A stretch of 45,301 bases of DNA from Treponema sp. (GTDB taxonomy: Bacteria > Spirochaetota > Spirochaetia > Treponematales > Breznakiellaceae). Both the position numbers and the translations under genes were made by a program. A model generated the notes under the pieces. It was not told the origin of the DNA and ran no database searches. It saw only the letters and a list, made by a program, of their open reading frames with translations. Shown in pieces: positions 8,694-17,820 of the stretch (position 1 is the stretch's first letter; the number at the start of each line of letters is the position of its first letter). Where the stretch lies: assembly GCA_031286095.1 (NCBI GenBank), contig JAITUY010000107.1:1-45301 (forward strand), written 5' to 3'.

Positions 8694-9958
8694 AAGTTTT
8701 AGTCATAGGTAGCGGAGGCAGGGAACACGCGATAATAAAGACGCTGAAAAAAGACGAACGCATAAGTAAAATTTACGCGGCTCCGGGAAACGGCGGAATA
8801 AGCCTTGATGCGGAATGCGTGCAGATTAAGGCTGTGGATATTCCGAATATGACCGGGTTCGCCGTACAAAATAAAATTGACTATGTTGTCGTCGCCCCCG
8901 ATGATCCGCTTGTACTTGGAATGGTTGATGCGCTTAACGCAAAAGGCATCCGCTGTTTCGGGCCGGACAAAGAGTCCGCGCGCATAGAGGGCAGTAAGGT
9001 CTTCGCTAAAAATTTAATGAAAAAATACGGTATACCGACTGCGGAGTACGAAACATTTTCCGATCCTGAAAAAGCGGCGGAATATTTAAAACGGGATAAT
9101 CAGTCTTTTCCGGCGGTGATAAAGGCGGACGGTCTTGCGTTAGGCAAAGGCGTAATAATAGCGGAAAATCTTACGCAGGCATTGGATGCGGTAAATTCAA
9201 TAATGAAGGAAAAAAAATTCGGCGACAGCGGAAGAAGTATAGTAATTGAGGAATTTTTGACTGGACCGGAAGTTTCCGTTCTTGCCTTTACGGACGGAAA
9301 AACAGTCGTGCCGATGATTTCATCAATGGATCATAAACGCGCTTTTGACGGCAACACAGGTCCTAATACTGGCGGCATGGGCGTAATCGCGCCTAATCCC
9401 CATTACACGAGGGAAATTGCCGAGACGTGCGAAAAAACGATTTTTCTTCCGACAATCAGGGCGATGAAAGAAGAAGGCTGTCCCTTCAAAGGCTGTCTGT
9501 ACTTCGGGCTTATGCTCACAAAGCGCGGACCCGCCGTTATTGAGTATAACTGCCGTTTTGGGGACCCGGAAGCGCAAGCGGTACTTCCTTTGCTTGAAAC
9601 AAGCCTATTTGAAATAATGTCGGCAGTTACGGACGGCACGCTTTCCGAAACTTATATTCGCTGGAAAAACGCACATTGCGCCTGCGTAATACTCGCTAGC
9701 GGGGGATATCCGGACTCTTATAAAACAGGTTTCGCCATCACAGGGCTTGCCGGGGCAGAAAACTGCGGTGCGCAGGTTTTCCATGCCGGAACTGAATACA
9801 AACAGGCGGAAAACACGTTTTACACAGCCGGAGGCCGTGTTTTGGGCGTAACTGCGCTTGCACCGGCTATTGAAAACGCGCTTGAAAAGGCGTACAAAGC
9901 TGTGCAATTTATCAATTTTGAGGGAATTCACTACCGCAAGGACATCGGAAAATACTAA
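8690..9958 (+). CDS. purD: PurD, phosphoribosylamine-glycine ligase
   Basis: ATP-grasp enzyme joining phosphoribosylamine and glycine to give GAR. I choose the ATG at 8690 (MKVLVIGSGGREHA) because it matches the family N-terminus, follows ggggaaataaa and overlaps purN as ATGA; the upstream extension to 8639 lies inside purN. The 422 residues show the ATP-grasp core AVIKADGLALGKGV, then DHKRAFDGNTGPNTGGMG, then EYNCRFGDPEAQ. It is the last gene of the purE-C-F-M-N-D run. No clear terminator follows; the next gene begins 57 bases downstream. Confidence 0.97.
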   Translation: MKVLVIGSGGREHAIIKTLKKDERISKIYAAPGNGGISLDAECVQIKAVDIPNMTGFAVQNKIDYVVVAPDDPLVLGMVDALNAKGIRCFGPDKESARIEGSKVFAKNLMKKYGIPTAEYETFSDPEKAAEYLKRDNQSFPAVIKADGLALGKGVIIAENLTQALDAVNSIMKEKKFGDSGRSIVIEEFLTGPEVSVLAFTDGKTVVPMISSMDHKRAFDGNTGPNTGGMGVIAPNPHYTREIAETCEKTIFLPTIRAMKEEGCPFKGCLYFGLMLTKRGPAVIEYNCRFGDPEAQAVLPLLETSLFEIMSAVTDGTLSETYIRWKNAHCACVILASGGYPDSYKTGFAITGLAGAENCGAQVFHAGTEYKQAENTFYTAGGRVLGVTALAPAIENALEKAYKAVQFINFEGIHYRKDIGKY

Positions 9959-10015
9959 AGCGGGGATTTACATATTTCAATTTATAGATAATAATTAAAG
10001 CAGGGTGTTTTTTAT

Positions 10016-10456
10016 ATGAAACGTAGTCTTTTTTTGTTTATTCTCTGTTTCCTTGTTTTTTCAAGCCTATGCCTATACGCGCAGGAATATGATAATCAGG
10101 CGTTAAGGTATTTAAAAAGCGGCTTGTTAAACCTTATGAACGGCAATTATAAAAAAGCAATCGAAGAATGTAACAAGGTAATAAGGATCGATCCTGATTC
10201 AGCGGTTACTTATGTCTTACGCGCAAGGGCATATTTTGAATTAGGCGATATTGACAGGGCGATTGCGGACAGTACTCAGGCTATAAAACGCGACAAGGAA
10301 AACATAGGGGCATATTTAATCCGTGGCAACGCTTACGGAAAAAAAGGCGATCTGGAAAGGGCAATCGCGGACTGGAACGCGATATTAAAGATTAACCCGG
10401 ATTTTGACGACGCAAAATTGAATATCGAAAAAGCGGGCTTACAGCGGGGTTTTTAA
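10016..10456 (+). CDS. exported TPR-repeat protein
   Basis: A 146-residue protein with a signal peptide: KRS, a hydrophobic stretch through residue 20, and a likely cleavage after YA at 21-22. About three tetratricopeptide repeats fill the rest, at roughly 27-60, 61-94 and 95-128 (for example YKKAIEECNKVIRIDPDSA and LERAIADWNAILKINPDF). TPR proteins act as protein-binding scaffolds, here probably in the periplasm. The ATG is preceded by gcagggtg at a rather long distance. It is 3 bases upstream of the Cys-cluster gene and may be co-transcribed with it. A specific partner cannot be read from the sequence. Confidence 0.85.
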   Translation: MKRSLFLFILCFLVFSSLCLYAQEYDNQALRYLKSGLLNLMNGNYKKAIEECNKVIRIDPDSAVTYVLRARAYFELGDIDRAIADSTQAIKRDKENIGAYLIRGNAYGKKGDLERAIADWNAILKINPDFDDAKLNIEKAGLQRGF

Positions 10457-10459
10457 TGT

Positions 10460-10912
10460 ATGGCAAATATTCCTTTTTACGCTGAGGGGTTAAAATTTTC
10501 CTGTAAACGCTGTTCATCGTGCTGTCGTTATGAATCCGGCTTTGTATTTCTCTCAAAAAACGATCTTAAAAAACTGACATCGCGGACAAAAATGGACAAT
10601 ATTAGTTTTATAGACACTTATTGCAGGTGGGTGATAGATTGGCAGGGGAAAGAGGTTCTTTCGCTAAAGGAAAAAAGCAATAAAGACTGTATTTTTTGGG
10701 ATTCAGGCTGTATGATATATTCTGCGCGTCCGCTTCAGTGCGTTACTTTTCCGTTTTGGGAAAATGTAATTTCTTCGGCATATAACTGGAAAACAGCGGC
10801 CTCCGGTTGTCCTGGAATTAATACAGGAGAACTGCATAGCGGAACAGAAATAGGACAATATTTGGAATTGCGTACGTCGGAACCGATTGTATACAGGGGG
10901 AGCGAGCTATGA
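10460..10912 (+). CDS. YkgJ-family cysteine cluster protein
   Basis: A 150-residue soluble protein with the CxxCxxCC cluster CKRCSSCC at residues 15-22 and further cysteines at 55, 77, 84, 94 and 117 (CIFWDSGCMIYSARPLQC), the typical layout of YkgJ-like Zn- or Fe-binding proteins. The biochemical role of this family is not well established. The ATG at 10460 has gcgggg about ten bases upstream. Its last codons overlap the start of the metallo-hydrolase gene (ATGA), so the two products are probably made in fixed ratio and may share a metal-related job. That link is inference. Confidence 0.85.
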   Translation: MANIPFYAEGLKFSCKRCSSCCRYESGFVFLSKNDLKKLTSRTKMDNISFIDTYCRWVIDWQGKEVLSLKEKSNKDCIFWDSGCMIYSARPLQCVTFPFWENVISSAYNWKTAASGCPGINTGELHSGTEIGQYLELRTSEPIVYRGSEL

Positions 10913-11850
10913 ATATCCGTTTTTGGGGAGTACGCGGTTCTCTTCCTGCGCCGATAACCCCCGAGCGCGTTAAAAGTAAAATATCCGCAATTATAGAGCA
11001 GATAACGCCCGAAGACATAATAAACGCCGAATGCAGGGAACGTTTTTTGGCCGAGCTTCCCCCGTGGCTTTTTGGAACCGTAGGCGGAAACAGCCCATGC
11101 GTAACCGTAGACTTCGGAGATGCAAAAGAATGTATTATTTTTGACTGTGGTACGGGTATTCGTGAATTTGGAATGTCTCAGATAAAAGATGGACGTAACT
11201 CAGCTCAATACTATATTTTTCTTTCGCACTTTCACTGGGATCATATACAGGGACTGCCGTTTTTCGGTCCAGGGTATAACCCGTCCGTGGCGATGAATTT
11301 TTACACGCCTTTTGAAAATATCGAAAAATTATTAAGCGGACAAATGGTAGGCCCGTATTTTCCGATTGGGCTTGACGCTATGGGGGCGAGGAAAACTTTT
11401 AACCAGCTTACGGGTAAAGTAAATGTCGCTGGTAAGACTGTAAGTTATAAAAGAATGAACCATCCCGGCGGTTCTTACGCATATTGCGTCAACGATAACG
11501 GCAAACGGATAATTTATTCTACGGATACGGAGCTTACCTCGGACGATTTTCAAAAAACGGAAGAAAACGTTTCTTTTTTTAAAAACGCCGACATGATTAT
11601 TATCGACTGCCAGTATACGCTTGGCGAGGCTATTGAAAAATATAATTGGGGACACAGCGCGTTCAGCCTTGCCGTAGACTTTGCGGCTAACTGGGGAATT
11701 AAGCGCATGGTTATGTTCCACCACGATCCTTCCTATGATGATCATAAACTTTACGGGATACTGCAATCCGCAAGGTGGTATCTGGAAAGAATGAACATAA
11801 AGGGAATTGAACTGACTCTTGCCTATGAAGGTCTGGAAATTTCCATATAA
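10909..11850 (+). CDS. metallo-beta-lactamase-fold hydrolase
   Basis: A 313-residue cytoplasmic enzyme of the MBL fold. The metal-binding motif HFHWDH lies at 107-112, with further likely ligands His185 (NHPGGSY), Asp206 (YSTDTE) and His271/272 (FHHDPSYDD). The N-terminus FWGVRGSLP and the GGNSPCVTV segment at 59-68 resemble the phosphodiesterase-like branch (PhnP and class III cyclic-nucleotide phosphodiesterase relatives) rather than lactamases. An insertion of about 40 residues lies between the FWGVRG start and GGNSPC. The substrate is unknown. It overlaps the YkgJ-type gene by four bases and precedes mltG by 9 bases. Confidence 0.88.
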   Translation: MNIRFWGVRGSLPAPITPERVKSKISAIIEQITPEDIINAECRERFLAELPPWLFGTVGGNSPCVTVDFGDAKECIIFDCGTGIREFGMSQIKDGRNSAQYYIFLSHFHWDHIQGLPFFGPGYNPSVAMNFYTPFENIEKLLSGQMVGPYFPIGLDAMGARKTFNQLTGKVNVAGKTVSYKRMNHPGGSYAYCVNDNGKRIIYSTDTELTSDDFQKTEENVSFFKNADMIIIDCQYTLGEAIEKYNWGHSAFSLAVDFAANWGIKRMVMFHHDPSYDDHKLYGILQSARWYLERMNIKGIELTLAYEGLEISI

Positions 11851-11859
11851 GTATTAAAT

Positions 11860-12978
11860 ATGCGCCAGCCGTCGTCAAAAAAAGAAAAGCGTAAACATTT
11901 TCCGCGTTTATTGATATTTATCACAGTATTAATCGCGCTCTTTCTTATGTTAACTCCTGTTTTACTCGGCGCTTTTATGTATTTTAACGCGCCTGCTGTG
12001 CCAAAAGAGGAAAGCGTCATATCCGATCTTCGTATTTCACCTCCCGATGGAATAACAAAAACAGATGACGGCGCTTATTACATTGAGATACGCAAAGGAG
12101 AAAGCGCCCAATCGGTAGGAAGGCGGCTTGAAAGGGCGGGGCTTATAAAAAACAGGTACTTTTGGAATTTAATCTGCCGTTTTAATAAAGAGCAGATAAA
12201 AACAGGCACATACCGCATTGAAATTCCCGCGAGCCAGATTGCAATAAGGCGTATTTTTGTTTTGGGCAGGCAAATTCTTTACAGGGTAACAATACCGGAA
12301 GGGGTAACGCTAAAAAAAACCGCCGCTATTCTTGAAGAAGCCGGCATTTGTTCCGCGCAGGATTTTCTTGACGCGGCAAAAGAGCCGTCCGTACTTGCGC
12401 GTTACGGAATACCCAACGCCACAATGGAAGGTTATCTTTTTCCCGACACCTACCTGTTTCCGTCAGAATATCCGGCGGAGCGGGTTATTATTTCCATGGC
12501 GAATACATTTTTCGAGAAAATAAAAAAGGTTGAACCTTCTTTTATCAGTTTGACCCACGCTGAATTTAATGAAAAAGTGGTTCTCGCGTCCATTATCGAA
12601 CGAGAATACAGGGTAGAAAGCGAAGCGCCGCTTATGGCTGGCGTTTTTTACAACCGTCTTAATATAGGCATGGCGCTTCAATCCTGCGCAACCGTCGAAT
12701 ATATAATTACGGAAATACAGGATAAGCCCCATCCTCCGGTGCTTTTTAACAGAGACCTTGAAATACGCAGTCCGTACAACACATACCTTGTCCCAGGTCT
12801 TCCTCCAGGACCTATTTCCGCTCCCGGGGAAGTTGCCCTTAAAGCGGCGTTTTTCCCTGAAAAAACAGGATATTTTTATTTCCGTCTGGAAGACCCAAAA
12901 AGCGGCAGGCATTACTTTTCGGCCACGTTAGATGAACATATCAAAGCGGGCCAGCTCGTGCCGAAAGGCCGCCTGTAA
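11860..12978 (+). CDS. mltG: MltG, endolytic peptidoglycan transglycosylase
   Basis: Cleaves nascent glycan strands and is thought to set their length. The 372-residue protein has a basic N-terminus, one membrane anchor at about 16-42 and an external YceG-like domain. Catalytic Glu248 lies in VLASIIEREY, followed by GVFYNRL and SPYNTYLVPGLPPGPI, all family hallmarks. A LysM-like segment (IEIRKGESAQSVGRRL) follows the anchor. The start has only a weak ribosome-binding site. It precedes dnaG by 11 bases. Confidence 0.95.
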   Translation: MRQPSSKKEKRKHFPRLLIFITVLIALFLMLTPVLLGAFMYFNAPAVPKEESVISDLRISPPDGITKTDDGAYYIEIRKGESAQSVGRRLERAGLIKNRYFWNLICRFNKEQIKTGTYRIEIPASQIAIRRIFVLGRQILYRVTIPEGVTLKKTAAILEEAGICSAQDFLDAAKEPSVLARYGIPNATMEGYLFPDTYLFPSEYPAERVIISMANTFFEKIKKVEPSFISLTHAEFNEKVVLASIIEREYRVESEAPLMAGVFYNRLNIGMALQSCATVEYIITEIQDKPHPPVLFNRDLEIRSPYNTYLVPGLPPGPISAPGEVALKAAFFPEKTGYFYFRLEDPKSGRHYFSATLDEHIKAGQLVPKGRL

Positions 12979-12989
12979 ACGGAAGGCGC

Positions 12990-14843
12990 ATGGCTTTAAT
13001 ATCAAAGACAACTATTCAGGAAGTAAATAACCGCCTTGACGCTATTTCCGTAGTGGGCGAATATGTCAGCCTTGAAAAAAAAGGCGGACGCTGGTGGGGC
13101 AGGTGTCCTTTCCACGCCGGCGGACAGGAAAAAACCCCGTCTTTCAAAGTTGATCCCGATCTTAAAATGTACCACTGTTTCGGTTGCAGTAAGGGCGGAA
13201 GTGTTATCAGCTTTATCATGGAAATGGAAAAAATTTCCTATCCCGAAGCTATAAAAAGCCTTGCGCGCAAAATAGGCATAGAGATCATTTATGAAGAAGG
13301 CGGCGCGCAGGAAGAACAGGACACTTCGCAAAAGGAAGAACTATATGAATTGTACCGAAGAACAACAGTAACATTTACGCATTTTCTCCTTGAAAAACAG
13401 GAAGGGAGTAGCGCGCTGAACTATATTAAATCAAGAGGTTTTTCGCGTGAAATGATCGATCGTTTTAAACTTGGTTTCTCTTCGCCCGACCGTGATTTTT
13501 TGCATAAGTTTTTAATCTCAAAAGGCTACTCGGACGCTTTTCTTGAAAAGTCGGGGCTGTTTTCCTCGCGTTATAAAAACCTGCCGCTTTTTACCGGAAG
13601 GCTCATGTTCCCAATCGCCGACAGGCAAGGCAGAATTTCCGCTTTTGGCGGCAGGGCTTTACCGGGCGTTCTGCAAAGCGACGGCAAAGAGCCGCCCAAA
13701 TACATAAATTCCCCGGAAACTGAAATCTACAAAAAAGGGCAAACCCTTTACGCCCTCGATCTCGCCCTTCCCGCGATAAGACAGACAAAAACGGTATACC
13801 TTGCGGAAGGGTACATGGACGTTATCGCCCTTCATCAGGCGGAAGTTACAAACGCGGTAGCTCCCCTTGGGACGGCGTTTACGGAAGATCAGGCCGCCCT
13901 TTTGCGGCGCTGGGCGGATAAAATCGTACTTGTTTTTGACACTGATTCTGCGGGCGAAAAGGCGGCGTACAAGGCGATTATCACCTGCCGTAAAAACGCG
14001 CTTTCCTGCGAGATTTGCCAAATACGGCGGGGGTTAAAAGAGGAAATTCCGCAGTCCGCTACGGAAAAATTTAAAGACCCCGCCGATATTTTGCAAGAAT
14101 TTGGTCCCAAGATATTGAATAAAGTTGTTAATTGTACTATAAATGACTTTGAGTACCTTGTTTCGCACAGCAGATTACAGTATAAAGCGGAAGACGGCGG
14201 TATAAACCGCGCGGCGGAATTTATGTTTCCGTATTTGGACGCGCTTGATACTGAAGTTGAACGGGATAACGGTATTTCTCTTGTAGCGGACGCTTTCAGA
14301 ATAGAGCGTAACGCCGTTCAAGACGATTATCACAGATGGAAGAAGGAAGGACGTTCGCGGCAGTTTCAGGAAAGGTCAAAACAAACTGATGTTTTGCAGG
14401 ATAAGCCGGTTAAATCGAATGTTGAACTTTCCCTTCTTACCGCTGTGGCTCTAAATATGACGCTGTATCAGGAATTCCGCACAGCGCTGGAGATTAAGGA
14501 GATTGATGATCCTTCTGCAAAGGAACTTTTTGTCGCAATGGAGGAATGTTATATCCATGAAGAAAGCGGCATTGATTCTTTGCTTGCAAGGATTAAAAAC
14601 GAACAGCTTAAAAAATTTATTGCCGAACGGGGGGCTTCTGCGGAATTTAACTCCGGTTACGCAAGGCGTCTTATGGAGGACGGAATAAAAAAGATCAAAA
14701 TAAAAAAACTCCGTAAGAGAGTTGTAGAAATAGGCGCGGAAATGAGGGACAGCGAACGTTCAGGCGCTGAAATTAACCTTGATGAACTTCTTGCCGAAAA
14801 GAAGTCCATTGATTCGCAAATTCGTAAACTTGAAGGAAGATAA
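12990..14843 (+). CDS. dnaG: DnaG, DNA primase
   Basis: Makes RNA primers for replication. The 617 residues contain the CHC2 zinc finger with Cys39, His42, Cys63 and Cys66 (RCPFH and YHCFGCSKGG), a catalytic core with FSSPDRDF and GRLMFPI, and a TOPRIM fold with Glu273 in LAEGYMDV and DTDSAG at 317-322. The C-terminal helicase-binding part (from about 430) is divergent, as is usual. The ATG follows ggaaggcgc. The stop is three bases from the rpoD start, giving a dnaG-rpoD pair as in the classical macromolecular synthesis operon, here led by mltG rather than rpsU. Confidence 0.97.
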   Translation: MALISKTTIQEVNNRLDAISVVGEYVSLEKKGGRWWGRCPFHAGGQEKTPSFKVDPDLKMYHCFGCSKGGSVISFIMEMEKISYPEAIKSLARKIGIEIIYEEGGAQEEQDTSQKEELYELYRRTTVTFTHFLLEKQEGSSALNYIKSRGFSREMIDRFKLGFSSPDRDFLHKFLISKGYSDAFLEKSGLFSSRYKNLPLFTGRLMFPIADRQGRISAFGGRALPGVLQSDGKEPPKYINSPETEIYKKGQTLYALDLALPAIRQTKTVYLAEGYMDVIALHQAEVTNAVAPLGTAFTEDQAALLRRWADKIVLVFDTDSAGEKAAYKAIITCRKNALSCEICQIRRGLKEEIPQSATEKFKDPADILQEFGPKILNKVVNCTINDFEYLVSHSRLQYKAEDGGINRAAEFMFPYLDALDTEVERDNGISLVADAFRIERNAVQDDYHRWKKEGRSRQFQERSKQTDVLQDKPVKSNVELSLLTAVALNMTLYQEFRTALEIKEIDDPSAKELFVAMEECYIHEESGIDSLLARIKNEQLKKFIAERGASAEFNSGYARRLMEDGIKKIKIKKLRKRVVEIGAEMRDSERSGAEINLDELLAEKKSIDSQIRKLEGR

Positions 14844-14846
14844 TTG

Positions 14847-16730
14847 ATGTTAAATTTTGCAAAGATGATACACAAAAAAAGTTCTCCCCTTATAAAACAT
14901 TTTTCAAAAAAATCCGTACGCATGATGCAGTTTAAGTCCAAAACGGAATCAGCCTCGAATAATATTAACGGTAATTCGCAAACGGACGCCGATCTGCTTT
15001 CTGCTTCTGATTCAGCTGTCGCCAAATTGCTTGAGTACGCAAAAGAGAAAAAAATTCTTTCGTATGAGGAACTTTCGGATTTTCTTCCTGAGCATATCAC
15101 TAACACTGATAAGATTGAACAGGTTCTTGCCCTGCTGGAAGCCAACAGTGTCCAGCTTATAGAAGAAGACAACACGTCGGAAGATGACGAAAGCGAAGAC
15201 AGTAAAAACGCAAAAAATTCCAAGAAACGTACGGCTACTAGCGATAAGGAAACGTCACTTGTTGACGATCCCATAAGACTGTACCTTCGTGAAATAGGAA
15301 GAGAACATCTTTTAACGGCGGAACAGGAAATTGAGCTTTCCAAAAAAATGGAAGAAGGGGAAAACATTATCAAGGGAGTGATAAAAAGATCAGGCATGAT
15401 AATACCTGAATTTTATCAAATAGCCCAAAAAGCATTTGCGAAAAAAGACATGAAGGAAATGAATTTTTCCAAAAAAGAAATAACTGAATATATGACCGAG
15501 TGCCGTAGGCTCAATCAGTTTTACAAAGACACGTTACGCGCAATCATGACAGATTTAAGAAGCTATATTGATTTAAAAATGCATTTAATTTCCAAGGACA
15601 CGGATTATCTTGAAGACAAGGAATGTTCGGCTATCCGCAAGCGTATAATGAGGTCTTTAAAAAATATCCATATTCACCCGGACGAAATACTGTCTTTTTC
15701 AGAAAAATTCCTTCAGGCTTCAAAAAAGATCAAGCGTTATATTAAAGAGCAGGAACGTCTTGAAAAACATCTGAAAGTCGCCTCCCTTAAGGAACTTCGC
15801 ACGCTGGGACGCTATCTTACAATAAAAGACGAGCGAGAAAGGGTAGAAGCGGAACTTGGACTTTCTTCCGATGAAATCAAGGAAAAAATTAAACTTATTC
15901 AGGTTACTCAAAAGAAATTAAGAACGCTGGAAGCCGAATTTGAGGAAACTACCGATAACATTAATCAGATGGCGAACGAAATACAGCATGGCAGAATAAT
16001 GATGAAGAACGCAAAAGACAGGCTTATAAGGGCAAACTTAAGGCTTGTAGTTTCTATCGCTAAAAAGTACACGAACAGGGGACTCCATTTCTTTGATCTT
16101 GTTCAGGAAGGCAACATTGGTCTTATCAAGGCGGTAGAAAAATTTGAATATCAAAAAGGATTTAAATTTTCGACTTACGCTACTTGGTGGATCAGGCAGG
16201 CGATTACCCGCTCCATTTCCGATCAGGCAAGGACTATCCGCGTTCCGGTACACATGATCGAACAGATTAACAAAGTTGTCCGCGAATCAAGACAGCTCCT
16301 TCAGTCTTTGGGGCGCGAACCCACGGACGAGGAAATTGCCGAAAAACTGGGCTGGACCGCTTTGCGGGTAAAATCCGTAAAGAACGTGGCGCGCGAGCCT
16401 ATCAGCCTTGAAACCCCTATAGGCGAAGAGGAAGATTCGTTGTTAGGTGATTTTATAGAGGATAAAGACGTTGAAAATCCAGCTAACCAGACCGCGTTCA
16501 CGCTTCTTCAGGAACAGCTTGGCGGGGTCCTTTCGACCCTTCCGGCGCGCGAGCAGGAAGTGCTTAAAATGCGCTTCGGTCTTGACGACGGCTATTCGCT
16601 TACGCTTGAGGAAGTGGGCTTGTATTTTAACGTAACCCGTGAAAGGATAAGGCAGATAGAGGCAAAAGCGTTGCGCCGTCTGCGGCATCCGAAAAGAAGC
16701 AGGCGCTTAAAAGATTATTTAGACCATTAA
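14847..16730 (+). CDS. rpoD: RpoD, primary sigma factor (sigma-70)
   Basis: Housekeeping sigma factor that directs RNA polymerase to -10/-35 promoters. I choose the ATG at 14847 behind gaaggaag; a TTG immediately upstream is less likely. The 627 residues include region 1.1-like sequence (about 50-110), region 1.2 ([12 protein letters not shown]), a long non-conserved acidic/basic insert, region 2 ([19 protein letters not shown] and [15 protein letters not shown]), region 3 and region 4.2 ([17 protein letters not shown]). The extra N-terminal segment of about 26 basic residues before MMQFKSKTE is unusual. The gene is followed after 9 bases by the zinc-ribbon gene. Confidence 0.98.
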   Translation: MLNFAKMIHKKSSPLIKHFSKKSVRMMQFKSKTESASNNINGNSQTDADLLSASDSAVAKLLEYAKEKKILSYEELSDFLPEHITNTDKIEQVLALLEANSVQLIEEDNTSEDDESEDSKNAKNSKKRTATSDKETSLVDDPIRLYLREIGREHLLTAEQEIELSKKMEEGENIIKGVIKRSGMIIPEFYQIAQKAFAKKDMKEMNFSKKEITEYMTECRRLNQFYKDTLRAIMTDLRSYIDLKMHLISKDTDYLEDKECSAIRKRIMRSLKNIHIHPDEILSFSEKFLQASKKIKRYIKEQERLEKHLKVASLKELRTLGRYLTIKDERERVEAELGLSSDEIKEKIKLIQVTQKKLRTLEAEFEETTDNINQMANEIQHGRIMMKNAKDRLIRANLRLVVSIAKKYTNRGLHFFDLVQEGNIGLIKAVEKFEYQKGFKFSTYATWWIRQAITRSISDQARTIRVPVHMIEQINKVVRESRQLLQSLGREPTDEEIAEKLGWTALRVKSVKNVAREPISLETPIGEEEDSLLGDFIEDKDVENPANQTAFTLLQEQLGGVLSTLPAREQEVLKMRFGLDDGYSLTLEEVGLYFNVTRERIRQIEAKALRRLRHPKRSRRLKDYLDH

Positions 16731-16739
16731 GGAGGGAAC

Positions 16740-17585
16740 ATGGTAACCGAAAAAGACCTTGAAAAACTGCGTTCGTTACAGGATATTATTTACGAGAAAA
16801 TTAATCTGGAAAAGAGTATTCATGAAATTCCAAAGCTTTTAGGAACTCAGACTGAACTTCTTACAAGGCTGAAAAAAACCTTTATAGAAAAAAATCATGA
16901 GTACGAAAAAATAAAGGGTGAAGAAGGCGAATTTAAAAACAAATTGATCGAGGCGGAATCGGCAAGAGAAAAAGCGGAAAAGAATATGGACGCGATAAGT
17001 ACTCAGCGCGAGTATGAGGCGCTGGACAAGGAAATCCGCGACGCTTCTGAAAAAGAACAGCAGTACCGCAAGGATTTACAGCAAAGGGAGCGTCTTCTTG
17101 TAGAACTTGACGAGCAGATTAAACAGCATACGGCGCTTATTGAACAGCAGGAAGCGGAGCTTGAAGACCGCAGAAAAAAGATCGAGGCGGAAATCGCGGA
17201 AAAACAAAAACAGATAGATTCGCTTAAGAAAAAAGAAGAAAAACTTACTGAAAATCTTGATTCCGAAATGGTCTTTAAGTTTGAGCGCATTATCAATAAT
17301 AAGATGGGTATTGGAATTGTAGCTATTAAGGGAAATGTCTGCATGGGCTGTCATATGATTCTTCCTGTTCAATTTGCGAACAAAGTTCATCTTGGCGAGG
17401 AATTTGTATTTTGCCCTTATTGTTCGCGCATTCTTTATTATGAGGAATCCGCCGAAGGCGACGAAGACTTCTTTAACACCGACGACATGGGCGCTCTTTC
17501 CGATCTGGACGAAACGGAAGACGAAGAGTACGATGAAGAAGATGATGAAGAGGAAGAAATCGTAAATATTGATTCCGAAGAATAG
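16740..17585 (+). CDS. coiled-coil protein with C4 zinc ribbon (DUF164/CdsZ-like)
   Basis: A 281-residue protein. Residues about 5-175 are a long charged coiled coil. A C4 zinc ribbon follows, with Cys201, Cys204, Cys225 and Cys228 (CMGCHM and CPYCSRIL). The last 35 residues are almost all Asp and Glu, a very acidic tail. The domain order matches the DUF164 family, some members of which have been linked to transcription or translation control. The ATG at 16740 follows the strong Shine-Dalgarno aaggaggga. It lies nine bases after rpoD and upstream of rnpB, so it sits among information-processing genes. The exact function is not known. Confidence 0.85.
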   Translation: MVTEKDLEKLRSLQDIIYEKINLEKSIHEIPKLLGTQTELLTRLKKTFIEKNHEYEKIKGEEGEFKNKLIEAESAREKAEKNMDAISTQREYEALDKEIRDASEKEQQYRKDLQQRERLLVELDEQIKQHTALIEQQEAELEDRRKKIEAEIAEKQKQIDSLKKKEEKLTENLDSEMVFKFERIINNKMGIGIVAIKGNVCMGCHMILPVQFANKVHLGEEFVFCPYCSRILYYEESAEGDEDFFNTDDMGALSDLDETEDEEYDEEDDEEEEIVNIDSEE

Positions 17586-17809
17586 GGAAGGTTTTTTTAC
17601 CGCGAATCGCATATTTTTGGAACGCTCATGGATTTTTAAAGTTCCGCCGTATGCGGTGTTTTTGTGTAACCATGCACTTTTTGCGCGCAAAAAAATGCGT
17701 ACGGAGCAGGATGCGGGAGTGAGCAAAGCAAAAACTCTCCTTGCGGGAACCACGAGCGTTGTTGATTCATGGTAAATTAGGATTTGAATAATATCATTAA
17801 ATATGCTAA
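17586..17809. other. gap before rnpB, no gene
   Basis: No credible coding frame. A weak hairpin (ccgccgtatgcgg then gtgtttttgtg) near 17644 could end the rpoD-zinc-ribbon transcript. A palindrome tttttgcgcgcaaaaa lies at 17678-17693. Confidence 0.35.
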
Positions 17810-17815
17810 TATAAT
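17810..17815 (+). promoter_or_regulatory. -10 box of rnpB
   Basis: A perfect TATAAT lies five bases before the first base of the RNase P RNA helix P1 at 17821, so transcription probably starts at the mature 5' end. A -35 candidate, TTGAAT at 17784, is 20 bases away and is weak. Confidence 0.6.
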
Positions 17816-17820
17816 TTTAC

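Noticed and set aside
14657-15397. 246-codon antisense frame over the dnaG-rpoD junction
   Set aside because: Ser/Leu-rich shadow of two well-supported genes on the other strand.
17076-17753. 225-codon antisense frame over the zinc-ribbon gene
   Set aside because: Phe/Lys-rich shadow of the coiled coil and acidic tail, with no domain or ribosome-binding site.
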